From NCBI RefSeq assembly GCF_037038585.1, contig NC_092525.1, positions 18,084,867-18,148,866 of the forward strand: DNA of 64,000 nt, in the 5' to 3' direction. Each line of letters begins with the position of its first letter. The stretch's first letter is position 1. The translations under genes and the position numbers were made by a program. This DNA comes from Patagioenas fasciata (Eukaryota > Chordata > Aves > Columbiformes > Columbidae). Below the pieces are notes generated by a model, which was not told the origin of the DNA, did no database searches, and saw only the letters and a list, made by a program, of their open reading frames with translations. Positions 14,241 to 26,526 of the stretch are shown piece after piece.

Positions 14241-15448
14241 TCTAGGCAGTGTGTCTATTAAATACGTCCTGTTAATGTGCATACATTTTTATAAAGAGAT
14301 TATAAAGTGAAGACTCAGTCACTAACTCAACTACACAATAAGATTTTTAAGTCTATTACTATAAAAGTGAGGTTTAAAATGAGTAGCTGGGAATGCTTCA
14401 CAACTCCTCTACAGTAATACTCAAATAGGTCTGTACCCATGACAGCCAAAGGTGCACTTTGTACATTTTAATGCTTTCATTTCTTTTTTTGGCAACACGT
14501 AGGCACCTCAGACAACGACCACTCTGCAGTCGGCACCATTCAGGGATAAAACAGAAAGGCCAGTTCGAGCCCTGACGGCAAAGCTGCACCAAAAGCAGAT
14601 GCTCAGAGGACAGCAGCATCTCCGTGCCGGTGGGCTGACAACAGGAGGGTTCAAAAAGGGTTTGATCGGATTCTGCTCTTCCATCGTGCCGTCAGGATGA
14701 ACCAGTGAGCTGCCATTCCTGAGGATTTGCTCCTGCTCTCATCCAAACCAAAGCAGTAAACAGCCACTTTATCAGTTCTCTCTCTCGTAGTTATAGCCCT
14801 TTCTACATCGTTTTCCTCACTTTCCTTTGCCCATGGGGGCTCAGAATCTCCCAAAATTTTGAATAACTAAGGTATATATAAATTCCTACCTCCCTCCACG
14901 AGGAGGAAAGTTATTTTCTGTCCACCGAAAGGCAAAAAAAAAAAAATCTAAAAATCTGTCTCTTTTTTCTTTCTGCATCAAAGCAAGGCCACAAGTTGAC
15001 AGTCCTCACCAGTGTGGGTATGGCCATACGCCAGCTTCACATTCCGGCCTTTGCAGGATCTGCAGCCAGCCACACCGCCAGCCCACAGACTTGCTATAGC
15101 AAGGTTTTAATATTTTAAATATATTTTTGGACATGCAGGCAATCAGACTTAGGGCCCAACGCTAACACTGGCTCTAACCTCATTTCAGAGCAAGAATCCC
15201 AAAAAGGCCACGAATCTGTTTTCAGCATTAAAATGAAATGTCATCTCCCAGCAAAACCCCAGCCCAGCTCCTTTTTGCGGACACAGAGGAAGCACGGCCA
15301 GTTGCAAAACTGTTGGGTTTTGTCACGCAGACAGTGCTCTGCAGAGCTGCAGGTCTGCACATTCACAGAGCCAGGCACCCACCCAGCTCCCTGCCAGCCC
15401 CTCAGGCCTATCTTCCATCAAGTACAAAATTTCATGTTATTTCGTGTT

Positions 15449-15513
15449 ATTATATATATATGTATGCAATATATATATATAAATATATGCAAAAATTATA
15501 TATATATATATAT
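15449..15513. repeat. AT-dinucleotide-rich microsatellite, interrupted
   Basis: Three TA-repeat blocks are separated by TGTATGCAA and ATATATGCAAAAATT. The repeated TATGCAA interruption implies slippage of a compound unit. It lies in CACHD1 intron 1. Confidence 0.85.
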
Positions 15514-17497
15514 GCAAACGTGTATTATTTCTTATGCTGACTGGAGAAGTGTCTCTGCCATACCATCATGCAGAGGAGGGCTCAAGGCTCAACTCATGCT
15601 GATGGGCAGGGAAATCACTTCCAGCACACTGGTGGTACTGGAAAGGAAGGAGATGGCAAATGGCAAGAACAACACAAAACAAGCATTCTGTGATTCAGCT
15701 AGAGCTCAGGAGGCGGTGGAACAATGCTGGAAGGCAGCAGAAATCCAGCTCTGCTGCACCTTCAGTCTGCACGAGAGAACCTGAAGAACAACTTCATGGA
15801 AACTCCTATGAGTCAAGGTTTGCGGTCAAAGGCCTAAGCACACAATAACATTTTTTGGTATCAAAGCTGCACCAAGATGTGGATTAATAAAGAACAGGTT
15901 AAAAGCCCAGAATAAGCCTGACCTACACCAGATGCTCATCTAGCAAAGCAGCTCTCATCTAACTTGGCTCAGAGGGGGCAACAGCTTTCATTACATTTCC
16001 AAAGGACCCCAAAACAACGTATTTCTCTACTAACATTTTTTATGACTGCATCATCCATTTCTAGCTATTTGGTTTTTCTCTTTCCCTTTAGCATGAATTT
16101 TCAGGCTCAAATAAATCATCCAGATGACACACTGGAAGCAGAGAGCACACTCAGCAGGTCCTACTTTTCAAACAAGCCTTCACATAACAGGTCTGCATTC
16201 ATTTTATCCTGACTCCAAGTCTTCTTCCCTTCCCAAAATAGCTGCTGCACCTCTGCTCCCCGAAGAGAAATCCTCCATTTCAAGCTCTGAAAACCATGGC
16301 GATGTATCTTGGGTTTCATTTATTTTTGGAGACTGACTTTCTATTCTCGGATTCGTATGAAAAAGCAGTGTTTGAAAAGTCTGAGGTTGCAATTACCCAA
16401 ATGTATTTTTTTAGATGTATTTCTAGACTTACTGTCAACAACTTACTGAATAAATATATAAATATGAAGGGGGAGGCAAAATTACATTTATGTGACATCA
16501 CGGTGAATCAGTATTTTAAAACTAAATAGATTCAATTTCATACCAAACAGAAATAAATGGTAATTTCTATCAAGTTACTTATCTACTAGTACGGTAATGT
16601 TGGAGCTATTTTAATTTCGGCTTTGCATCCAGTAGTTTTAATGGAAATACAGTATTGGTAGTACATCAATATCTAAAATATTAAAAAACCAAACACAACT
16701 TTGAGAATAAAATCCCACAATCCCAGCAGCAAGTTCAGCACAGCACAGGTACCTCCACCAAGAACAGCTCAATCCACAGCTGAGCAATTTAAACAACTTC
16801 AAGACCATCAAGTATAACCCTCAGAGCAGCTACCAAAATCGTACAGGGCTACACAAAATACAACAGCACCAGAATTCAAAAGGAAGAGACAGAATATTAT
16901 AAATATCAGTCAAAAATAAAAAGTGAAAAAGATACTTCATTTCTTCCTGAATTACACTACTGAGCAGTTACTCACAGGAGAAGGTAGGCTACATAAGTGA
17001 AATTAGCTTTGTATTTGCCCCCTTCATATTGGTGAAGCTAATCTAAAACCAAGAAACACTGAGAAGTTTGCAATTTTCATCCTCTTCCTGCAATGTATTT
17101 CAATTTTTGTTTTTAAATCAGGACTTCCTACAAGCAAGACACAAGAGACTATGTTTCCAGGAATAACATTTTCTAATTTTAATCTAACTTTGAAACATAG
17201 TTTAGAAACAGACACTTGATCACTGCTGGATAATGTGACAAATGGGCCACCCTCAGTGCTTATTCCTGTTTTCCTATCTGCCCCAGAAAGTACGTTTTTC
17301 CCCATTACTTGTTTCCTGCAGCTGAATTCCACCAAGCCAGACCAAGGGAAAAAACCCCACATCACGCCTAACAGTCCTCAATAGCCACTGGCAAAATAAA
17401 TGAAAGACAACTAAGAAATCCACACTACACATGGTTCTTAGGGCAAGCAATATGCTCAGAGAAGTCCAACTACCTAGACTGCAGCTGTAGCATATTT

Positions 17498-17560
17498 AAA
17501 TTAAATATCCTTTAATTGTTAAAATTGTAAAATGTATTATCCCCAAATTAAATATCCTTT
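17498..17560. repeat. Exact 16-bp direct repeat, 47 bp apart
   Basis: AAATTAAATATCCTTT occurs at 17498-17513 and again at 17545-17560, both followed by T/A-rich sequence. This is probably a local duplication in AT-rich intron DNA. Confidence 0.6.
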
Positions 17561-18276
17561 TATTTTATCCTTCACGTGTCTTTCATGCAACACAAAATTT
17601 CTGTCTCTAAAGCCTTGGTTTGGCCTCTCTCAGTCCACGAGGGTTTGACCATGCCGGTTGCTGTCAGCTGGAAACTGAATCTGCAGACCACGCACCCACT
17701 CCAGCCCCCACTGGTAACAAAATACTGAACTCAAACCAACGATCCACTGAGTTTAACTGGCCTTTACTGCTCCATTTTACATGCCTTGCAACAATGAGAG
17801 ATACTGTTTCTTTCTTTTCCTCCAAATGGTGTTTAAGACTCCAAAATCAAAAGCAAGGAACACCATATGATTTCTGTAGTAGAAAAAAAACAAGAGGAAA
17901 TAATGTGCTAGTTCACTGACTATGAACAAAACAATAAAAATATCCAGAAAATGACATTCTTCTGTGCCAATCTTCCATCAGCATTTGCCCACATGTTGAT
18001 TTGCAATGGACAGGCTACCACTGAAAGCAAACACATCAGGTGAACTTAATTTTACTCCCACAAAGCGCGTGCCTCTGTAGCCATACCAAGACAGCTGTCA
18101 TGGAATATTCCTAAAAAGCACTCCTTACCTGCTGCTTGCCAATGCATACAACATCGCAGCATCCACTTCACCCTGAAAAGCGTCACGCGATTGTTTTTTC
18201 TCTTCCTTGCTGTTTCAAGGCAAAATAGGACTAGCGCAAGTCAAACACAACCAGTCTCTGCCAAGGATTTGGGCTT

Positions 18277-18720
18277 TCATAGAACCACAGAATAATTTGA
18301 GTTGAAGGGACCTTCCCAGCTCCCCCAGTGCCACCCCTGCCATGAGCAGGGACATCTTCACCAGCTCAGGTTGCTCAGAGCCCCGTCCAGCCTGGCCTGG
18401 GATGTCTCCAGGGATGGTTCATCCACCACCTCTCTGACCAACCTGGGACAGGCTCTTACCACCCTCAGGGGCAACAATTTCTTCCTCACGTCCAGCCTGA
18501 ATCTCCCCTCCTTTAGTTTAAAACCATCACCCCTTATCCTGTCACAACAGGCCCTGCTAGGAAGTCTAACCCAATCTTTCTTATAGACTGCTTTTAAGTA
18601 CTGAAAGGTATTTTCCAACAAATAAAAGGTGAAGAGCTCTCCTGGCTCTTGGTGCGACCTTCCCAAGGGCTGCTGAGCCCTTTCCAGCCTTGGCTCAGTA
18701 CCTGGACTTGCTCCAGGCAA
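18277..18720 (-). mobile_element. CR1 LINE fragment, divergent subfamily
   Basis: The antisense CR1 3' end begins TCATAGAACCACAGAATAAT, followed by typical text for the C-terminus of ORF2 (minus-strand residues such as GDGFKLKEGRFRLDVRKK and LVREVVDEPS). It is a different CR1 subfamily from the copies at 12974 and 42015. The inner (5') end near 18600-18720 is degenerate and its limit approximate. Confidence 0.85.
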
Positions 18721-21276
18721 ACAGGCTCCCACTATAGCTATTTTTGGGAGTCCATCCCTGCTCCTCTCCACCTCATCACCACAAACACCTTCTCAGATTT
18801 TGTTCACTCTGACTTTTGAGGTGAAGGTACAGCCCAAGAGGAAATATTTCTAATAGTTCCTTAGCTGAAAGCAAGAGCAGCAGGGACTGAAGCAGAGATG
18901 GGGAGGTCGTGGGAGCACCCCAGCCCTTTGGTGTGGTACCACCGTATTCCCACCATCAAGCTGAACTTAAACCTTCACGTGCAATCTGGCCTGAAATCCA
19001 CAAAAAGTGACATAAAAATATTCCCATAACCCTCCCAGGGTGAATGCACAAGAAATTCTGCTTAAGGCATTCCAGCTTCTAGAAACCTTCCTAGCAACTT
19101 CCAGATGTGTCTATTTTAAAGCCTTTTTCCCTGGCCTCATTCCCACCTGTGACAATCGTAAGTATAGCCAAAAATTTCTATTGCATCACAGGAGCATGTG
19201 CAAAAGATGGCCAAAACCGACACGGAGCACCGGCTACAAAGCTCTGCAGAAATGCTGGAAGTTTCTCAAAAAGGCATGAGGGCTTTTCTGTTCTAGTGGT
19301 AGAATGGTCGCAGCTTCAAAACATGAAGTTGAGCAAACCCGTGTGCTCAAAGGGAAACGGCACTAGTGACAAGCTGGTTTTATCATCTGCTTCTGGCTGA
19401 GGAGCTGGTAAAGGGAGATGTAGTAGTTTGTTTTTCTAATGATCGTAATTGTGCAAATATGCTTTTGCAAAATCACCTGGGAGACTCTGCCTTACTGGCA
19501 GTTGATAAAAGTGGCACCATTAAAACTTTTAATGGGACTGGAAATTAGTATTATTGACTTGTGGCACCATGATTATTTCAAAAGTCAACTCAGATTTTCT
19601 CTGCTAAATTAGACATATAGTATCATACAGAAATCTGTACCTGGGAAGAACACACATAACGCAAGGTTCAAGCAATGACTTAGCATGCACTCAATTTTAT
19701 ATTAGAAAAGGCCTTCACAACAAAGACTGGGTAAGTACCAACGTTATTAAACTCTGTTTTCTATGGAAAAGAAAGCACAAGGATATCCTTTTAGACTTCA
19801 TTTACATTGCACATTACTGAACAATAAACTACATGTAAGCAATGACTGCCAAATGCAGTATATAATTTTGTACTTTATTTTGTATTAAGCCTACAGTATA
19901 GGAAGAGGTAGCATATTCATTAGTCAAAACCATCACAGAATTTGTGATGTACAAAACAAAGGCTGATATGTCAAATAAGTTACCTAAATTTTGATTTTTA
20001 AGCTATATTATTCATGTACAGGAAAGAAAAAAAAAAAAAAAGTGAATATTTTCCTGTTCAACTACAGGCAAATAAATCATTCCTGGGACACTATCCAACC
20101 CTTGCTGAATTCCTCGGCAAAACCCCATGAGCTCTGACCTGGGAAACATTGCCATTCGAAGGCTTCACAGAGAGCCAGGCTCACACACCACAACCCAGAG
20201 CAGTCCAAACTACGCAGCGTCCTGGCAAAGGACATGGAGAAATTTGGGATAATTCCTTAGAGCTGGGCTCTTCCACACAAGAATGGACAAGGCTCCAATC
20301 GTTTCTTCATTAATTCCTCACCAAAAATCGATGAACAGAAAACAAATTAAACAACAACAAAAAAAATCTGTTAATACGTCATACTTCCTTTTATCCATAG
20401 ACATAAAATAATAACTGGTAAACACGCACACAAAAAAATCTTGTAATACTTCACATTTACTTCCAATCTCAAGTATATCTTGCCTTTCTGTCTTAAAGAA
20501 TGCAAAGCACTCAATTTTGACAACAAGCATTACATTTTTTCTCACCGTCACCTGGCCAAGCTACCGGTAGCAGAGCAGCTTCTCTGCCACGTTCAGATCA
20601 CCAGGCACCAGCCGTTCCTCCTCTGCTGAATTAAGAAAAGAAGTGGGCTAACACACACTGTATTTACTTTTTCTCCTTTCTTAACATACGTGTTATCAGC
20701 CCTGCCACAGCTGAGAAGATTCCCAATGGCTTCACAGCATCCTTGGATTTTTTTTTTTTTGCTGCTAATAAACCCTCCAGTCCCCACCACAATTGGCAGG
20801 GTCCTTGGTCACAGCCATGCAGGGGACACCTGATAATCTGCCACCCCACCTTGCTGCACCACACTCGGCAACTTTTATCTGCACAGGACAGCTGTATTTT
20901 CCCTGTTTGAAGTGAAATGCCAGTCTTTGTTAATGCAACAAGACTTACATCACTAACGACATCCCGACACTTTGAAGAAACAACTCAAAGCCTAATTAAA
21001 AATTCAGATTTGGCTTCCTCCGCACAGCCATTTTCACTGCCCTTCTATGAGGACCTCTATCTGTTTTGAAATGTTTCATGCCAGAAAAGAAAGAATCTGT
21101 GTGGAACAGGATAAAAAACTGCTGCAGTCTTGGGCTTTCAGAAAGCCTAGAAAAAGGCTGCTGGAGCTGGATTCAAACCAAGGTATAATCATGTAAAACA
21201 GATGAGATTTTACTCCACTGGTTTCTACTCTGTAGTTATTACTAAAGTGACCACTACAGCCAAATAATAATTTTAA

Positions 21277-21291
21277 ATATATATATATATA
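21277..21291. repeat. Short (AT)n microsatellite
   Basis: About 7 AT units follow TTTTAA in CACHD1 intron 1. Confidence 0.8.
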
Positions 21292-21809
21292 GTCAAACAT
21301 TTATCAGTCTTCCTTACTTACATTTTTCTATTGTATTTCAGCTTCACAAGCTGGAAACAACCTGAAAATAGATCGGAAAAAAAAAGGAAGTGGTTTTCTG
21401 TGCTGTCATTTGCCTGAGGCTCCAGAGAGGTCCAGGTTTCAGACCCGGTGCTGGAGAACTTGGGGTGTTTTATATCACTTGCTGCACAAGCACCTCACAG
21501 TCACCAACAGATTTATTTGTAAATACCCATAGAAAGAAGTGGGGAAATGTGTGAAGCCCTTGATTTCAGAGACAGGAGAACCACATGTTCTGGCATTACA
21601 ACTGGTCTGCAGTGCAGCTCAAAATGGGATTTATCTCTTCTAAAGCATAGATCCACTGTCATTAGCCAGTAGACCATCCCATTAGGAAAAAAAAATAAAA
21701 TGCATTTTGTCAGTGCCCATTTTCAAAGAGATTAAATAAATGGACAGTTCTGGTGACTGCAACTCTTTGCTATCACACAGAAATCTTCAAAGAATGTAGA
21801 TTTTTCAGA

Positions 21810-21985
21810 ACAATGGTGTCAGGGCATCCTCGCCCTATAAAACCCCAGACCTCTCCCTGTCTCCTTGTCACTCTTGTCTGTGCACAATCTATACAGCCAG
21901 AAAGAAACATATAGCCAGACAAGTTATTAGTAAAATAAATAAAGAATGTGTTTGCTAATCAACCTGGAGAAGCTTGTACTATGCT
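21810..21985 (+). other. Possible decayed LTR-like promoter/poly(A) segment
   Basis: A TATAAAA (about 21837) is followed by a C/T-rich stretch and, roughly 100 bases later, AATAAATAAAG. This is the order and spacing seen in the U3-R-U5 part of retroviral-type LTRs. No TG...CA ends, target duplications or internal retroviral genes are visible, so this is a weak suggestion; it may be unique sequence. Confidence 0.2.
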
Positions 21986-22654
21986 GCTTATTATTTTACA
22001 TATCACTATATCACCTGAGCCAGTATTAATATGAAAATAAAAGAAAACAACACCACAACCACACAGAGGAGAAAAATGACAAGCAAACTGCTGTTTTCAG
22101 GGTCAAAATGCCTTTTTTTTTTTTTCTTTTTACTTCCAACCCCCAAGACCAGTAACAGACAATGACGAAGGGAAAGGGCTGTGCTTCCTTCACAGAGTAA
22201 GTGTAAAGGATTAAGAGGGCAGAGCTGGTGTCAAAAATATTCAAGGCCCTCTGGGCCTGTAACTTTCATTACTATCTGGCTAGAAACACCAACATGCATT
22301 TTGAAAGTTGTAGAAGCACTTAACAATGCTTTTCATCTTCAAAGCATTTCTTAATCCTTTCAACTCTCCCTGCAAGTATTATATCTCCATTTTGGAGGCG
22401 GAGATGTTACCCTGCCCCACGCTATCAAAAAACAGTCCTCACCTTGGACGCCCCGTGCAGATTCAGAGGGATAAACCTTGCCAAAACCAAACAAAATGCT
22501 CACCAAAGTTCCAATTTATTCTTCTCCTGCCTTCACCTCCCAACCAAAGAATTCCAGTTGTTTTAACCACCTACTCTATAATTTCAACCAGGATCAGGCA
22601 AGGAATGTAACAGGGATGGTCAAACTCCACCAGCAGCCCAGGTCATGGCACAAC

Positions 22655-22870
22655 CACCAATTTAGTTATAATTTTAGTATAAAGGGGCGCTTAGCTTTCA
22701 ATTACCGCTGAGTGTCAGCTCTGCCCAGGAGAATATATTGCAGGACTGTCACACGAGCCACTCATTCACCAAGCTCCAGCGCTTTGTAAATTATGACACT
22801 GGGCTATTTAAGATGAATTCTACTGAGTAATGACAAGTAACAGGGCTGCTGAGGCTGGCAAGCAGAGACG
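22655..22870. promoter_or_regulatory. Candidate conserved non-coding element
   Basis: This moderately GC stretch lacks low-complexity sequence and carries homeodomain cores (TTTAGTTATAATTTTAG, TTCAATTACC) and an AAATTATGACA site. No repeat or coding potential is visible. It resembles the texture of vertebrate developmental non-coding elements, but conservation was not tested. Confidence 0.22.
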
Positions 22871-25079
22871 TGATTGCACCCTGTCTTGCAAGGATGCAGC
22901 CTGCTGCCAAGAGCTGCTCCCTGTAACAATATGGACACTGTCAACACACACTCTAGCTAACAAAAAAAAGAAGATGATGGATTACGCATGACTGTAGATA
23001 CCGTACCTGAGTCCTGCTGCAGGTACAGCATCCCCGCACGAACCAGTGGCTTCTCCTCCAGCCGCTGTCACAGGACAGCATCCTCTGTCCCGCAGGAAGG
23101 AGAGGGAAGACTAAGATACTAGGGCGCAGCTGTTCCTGGTTAACTTGGAAGATGCACTGACGAATTTTGGGGAGAACAGTGAACTGATCAGCTCTGCTGC
23201 TCATGGAAAATAAAGGCACAAGCATCTGCATGTACATACCACCCCATACCGTGATGCATAGAAAGAAATACAGGCGATATTAAGATGCAGCTATGTCATT
23301 ACCTGCAGGTTTGACAGAACCGTCAAACAGAGCGTGAACAATAATTAATTAGGGCAACAGAGGAAGACGACAATTAACCAACTTTCTATATTCAGCCACT
23401 ACCAGAAGAATAACACCCAGGACGATAACACATAGACACCCAGGAACCCGCATGCCCCTCTGCACCGCAGCGCACAACACATGTTCTCACTAAGTGAATA
23501 CCTCGTGTGATACAAATGTGCATATTCTAATTTGAACCTTAAACAAGAAACCACCACACTACTGTCCAATATGTTCAGTGAATCTTGTGACTTGTCACAT
23601 ACATTATCCTCAGTTGCTCTATCCAGTGCCATTCTCGGAATAAATTCATATATGAAATCAGAGCACTTAGGCAAAAAACCAAAGCATTACTTAAAGGTAA
23701 CAGTCAGATAGTGTATTCATGCAAATGTCTATAAATAGAAAGCTGCAAGTGCCAAAAACAATTGTTACACTGATGCTGGCATCAGAAATCTCTCTCATCC
23801 CCATTCTTCCTGTAACTTCAGCCTATATTACAATGCAGATGTGCATGCACCTTATTCCTCTCAAAGCAAAATACTGCAATTAGATTAAAAACACTAAGTC
23901 CTTATCGCTGTTGGGCTAATTACATGAAATACTGGTAGAAGAAGAATGTATCGCAGGAAGTAGGTACCACACGGAGGAGACAGATCTCGTTTATAGCACT
24001 GGTGGCTGCTCCAGCAGAAATGTCATTTATTTTCTCTCTCACAACTTCTGTATTTGTTACACAGGCATTTAAGACTCAGAAATTTCATGGTTCTCCTCTT
24101 ACCTCTTCTGTTGCTCCTCTACTGTCTGCTCTGGAGGCTCCAGGACATCCTCCCTCCTGCATTTATGGTGGCTCTGTCTAGAATTTCATCTTTTCCAGAC
24201 TCAAGGCACACCCAAACCAACCTCTCACCTTCACTTTATTTAAGCATTTCCACCTGCTCCTTCACTCATTGGATGCTCCCTCCCCACCTCCAGCACAGAC
24301 CTACCCTTCCTCCAAAGCCCTCTCCCAGTTACATCCTGCTCCAGCGGCTGGTGACACCACCTCCTGCCTATCACCAGGATGTGCAGGTGTGGGAGCCACA
24401 ACGGCCAAGGACCAAAGCAGGATGGGTGCATGCAAGGGAACCATTAAATCCTTCCGCCTGCTCCTCCACAATCTGTGAAACTAAAGAAAACCGCAGCTCC
24501 TAAATGTTTGGTTATTTATCCTTCCCCTCGCTACCGCAACTTCCTCTCACTAAATCCCGATTTGGGGCCTGCCTCCACATCGCTCTCTAAACCCAGGACA
24601 ACACCCCTAGATTTAATTAAAGCCCAAAAGTGCTTCGCTCTTCTTCTAAAATCCTCCCATCCCTCCATTGTGCCCAGGCACAGCCTCACCACGGGGAACA
24701 CCTGTTTGCACCACCCCAAGCATCCCAGCTGTGCCAACAGTCCTGCAGCATAGACAACCCACCACTGCCCACCAACAGTCCAGCACAGGCAAAGAAAAGG
24801 GTAATTCTGCAACAACTACACCCAGCCCTGAGGGAGATTAGGAAATTTCTGCCCTAAAATCAAGTGAGAAGCGCAGATTGCAGTGACACAAGCCATAACA
24901 TTTTTCGTTCTACTGTCGGAGGTCAGCAAAGAAGCTTCTAAAATCAGCGGAGGTTTGTTCCCACCGTTTTTAATCTTAAACAGCTGTAACAATGTTACAG
25001 GGGAGAGCAAAGGACAGGCTGGGCATTAGCTGGATGGGAGTTAAGGCAGCCAAAATATTAAGCATATAAAAATAGAGCT

Positions 25080-25420
25080 CAGTATGAAAAGGGCTTAACT
25101 ACCAGTTTCATCGCATTAAATTACTTTGGGGCCTTAAATATCCAACTAATTGTAAACACAGCTTTAACATTATTTGCATCCCTGTGCACCAGCATCCAGA
25201 TTGTTCCTGACTTCATATAATCAGTACAATTGTTGGAAAGAAAACCCGGCTCATCTTACGGCTGGCTGGTGTATTTCACAAGGTAACCATGTATGTTTTT
25301 ACGAGCTGCTTTTTTAAGAACAATATGTGTTAAGATTCTTGTATTATATATATATTCTTAATACCAGAAACAGATTTAGCAATACAATTATACTGACTTA
25401 ATTTGCATTAACCACAGACT
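25080..25420. promoter_or_regulatory. Candidate intronic enhancer with two octamer motifs
   Basis: This unique, repeat-free stretch about 1.3-1.6 kb inside intron 1 carries two perfect ATTTGCAT octamers (25172-25179 and 25401-25408) plus ATTA/TAAT homeodomain cores. POU factors bind octamers and are common in neural enhancers, which would fit CACHD1's brain expression. The call rests on motifs and position only. Confidence 0.3.
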
Positions 25421-26476
25421 CCACCGTTCACAGGTTTATGCTCGTATCTTTTGAGGGCAAATCCATGCATGTGTATGCACAGCATAGCAAAAAAAGTGAC
25501 TTCCTTGAATTTAGTACATCAATAATCTACCTTGTTAAGCCAAGTCATTTAAATCCACGTCTTCTCAGCATCAAGGACAAGAGACAGCTCACTGTCTTCT
25601 CAGACAAAACGCAGCCCTAGGAGGCCGGTCAGCACAATGATGTTTCAGAGGTGAGAGAATGAAGCCAGTTTAGAGAAGATAAAAGGCCATTTGGGTAGAG
25701 ACCCCTGCTGATCCTATGAAAGTATCTCCTTTTCAATTCGGGAGGCTTTTAAAACTGCATTTGCTACTGACCATACCTTCCCCCGAAAGCTGCTCGGGAT
25801 CTGATTTCACTTTTCCCCCCCTCAGAGCGGGTCGGTAGCCGACGGCTGTACCGCAGGTCCCAGCACACCCTGCCAGTCCGACCAGCCCCTCCACACAACA
25901 TCCCATTAAGATGCAACCTCGAAGGCCGAGATGGAAACAGCTTCTTATCACCGCCTTCACTTCAACCCCGAAATGAATTACAACATCTGAATAAACTTGT
26001 CCCAACGCACTCTCAGGCCGGGGAACGTTTTCTTCATCCCGATCTGAGCGCTTTCGGGCAGGACTGGGCTCATCGCAGCTCCCTGGCAGGCTGAGCGCTG
26101 GATGCTCGGGCGGGAGGCAGCTCTGCACCCAGCCCGAGCCCCGCAGCCGCCCCGGGCTCGGCCCCCCCTGCGAACACCGGCCTTCGGGACGCCGCAGGGC
26201 GTTTTCTGCCCGTTTCTATTGTGTAAATTATAAATAAAACAGGAGTCTGCCCCTGTTCCCCCCGCCCCACTCGCTCCTGCCCGCCAGAGCCGGGGGCTGG
26301 GGAAACCGGGGGGCTGAGGGGAGCCAGGCCGGGCTGAGGGGAACTGGGCGGCCCGCGCAAGGGGGAAGGAAAGTTTGCAAAGAAGAAAAGAACCGGGGTG
26401 GGTTAAGGAAAGAAAGGAAGGAATGAAGAAAGAAAAGGCAAAACAGGAATCGGGAAGAGCGTGTGGAGGAGGAGGA

Positions 26477-26495
26477 GGGAGGGAGGGAAGCAGGG
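26477..26495 (+). other. Putative G-quadruplex just inside CACHD1 intron 1
   Basis: Four GGG runs occur at 26477-79, 26481-83, 26485-87 and 26493-95, with loops of 1, 1 and 5 bases. This is a very compact G4 motif. It is on the + strand, which is the template for CACHD1, starting 32 nt downstream of the splice donor and embedded in a longer purine-rich run (about 26346-26510). Short loops usually mean high stability; folding in vivo is inference. Confidence 0.6.
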
Positions 26496-26526
26496 AAAAC
26501 CAGGCGAGGCGCGGGCCGGGCCGTAC

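Larger units (their letters stand above)
14241..18276. other. Intron 1 segment without genes
   Basis: Unique AT-rich DNA that includes the AT microsatellite. The 183-codon + frame at 15233-15784 reads through that microsatellite (Tyr/Ile repeats) and is not a gene. Confidence 0.65.
18721..25079. other. Intron 1 segment without genes
   Basis: Mostly unique DNA. It includes the possible LTR-like piece near 21810 and the candidate element at 22655. A pyrimidine-rich block at about 24060-24800 gives long open frames on both strands (for example + 24054-24503), which look compositional. Confidence 0.6.
1..26526 (-). other. CACHD1: CACHD1 intron 1 (5' part; continues off the left edge)
   Basis: Everything to the left of the exon 1 donor is transcribed as intron 1 if the CACHD1 call is right. 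I found no second CACHD1 exon, so the intron is at least 26.5 kb. A long first intron is expected for a large vertebrate gene with a CpG-island promoter. Scattered open frames of 60-180 codons here look like chance: none shows a recognisable domain, and several overlap in opposite frames. The intron holds two CR1 copies (about 12974-13140 and 18277-18720), both in the same orientation as the gene. Confidence 0.85.

Noticed and set aside
13818..14261. Overlapping frames of 132-136 codons on both strands
   Set aside because: Coincident open frames on opposite strands follow from the local CpG/GC-rich composition; no protein family recognised.
15233..15784. 183-codon + strand frame
   Set aside because: It is carried through an AT microsatellite coding alternating Tyr/Ile, with no domain and no conservation evidence.
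24054..24503. 149-codon + frame starting with a hydrophobic leader
   Set aside because: Leu/Ser/Pro-rich because of a pyrimidine-rich block; the opposite strand is open as well.
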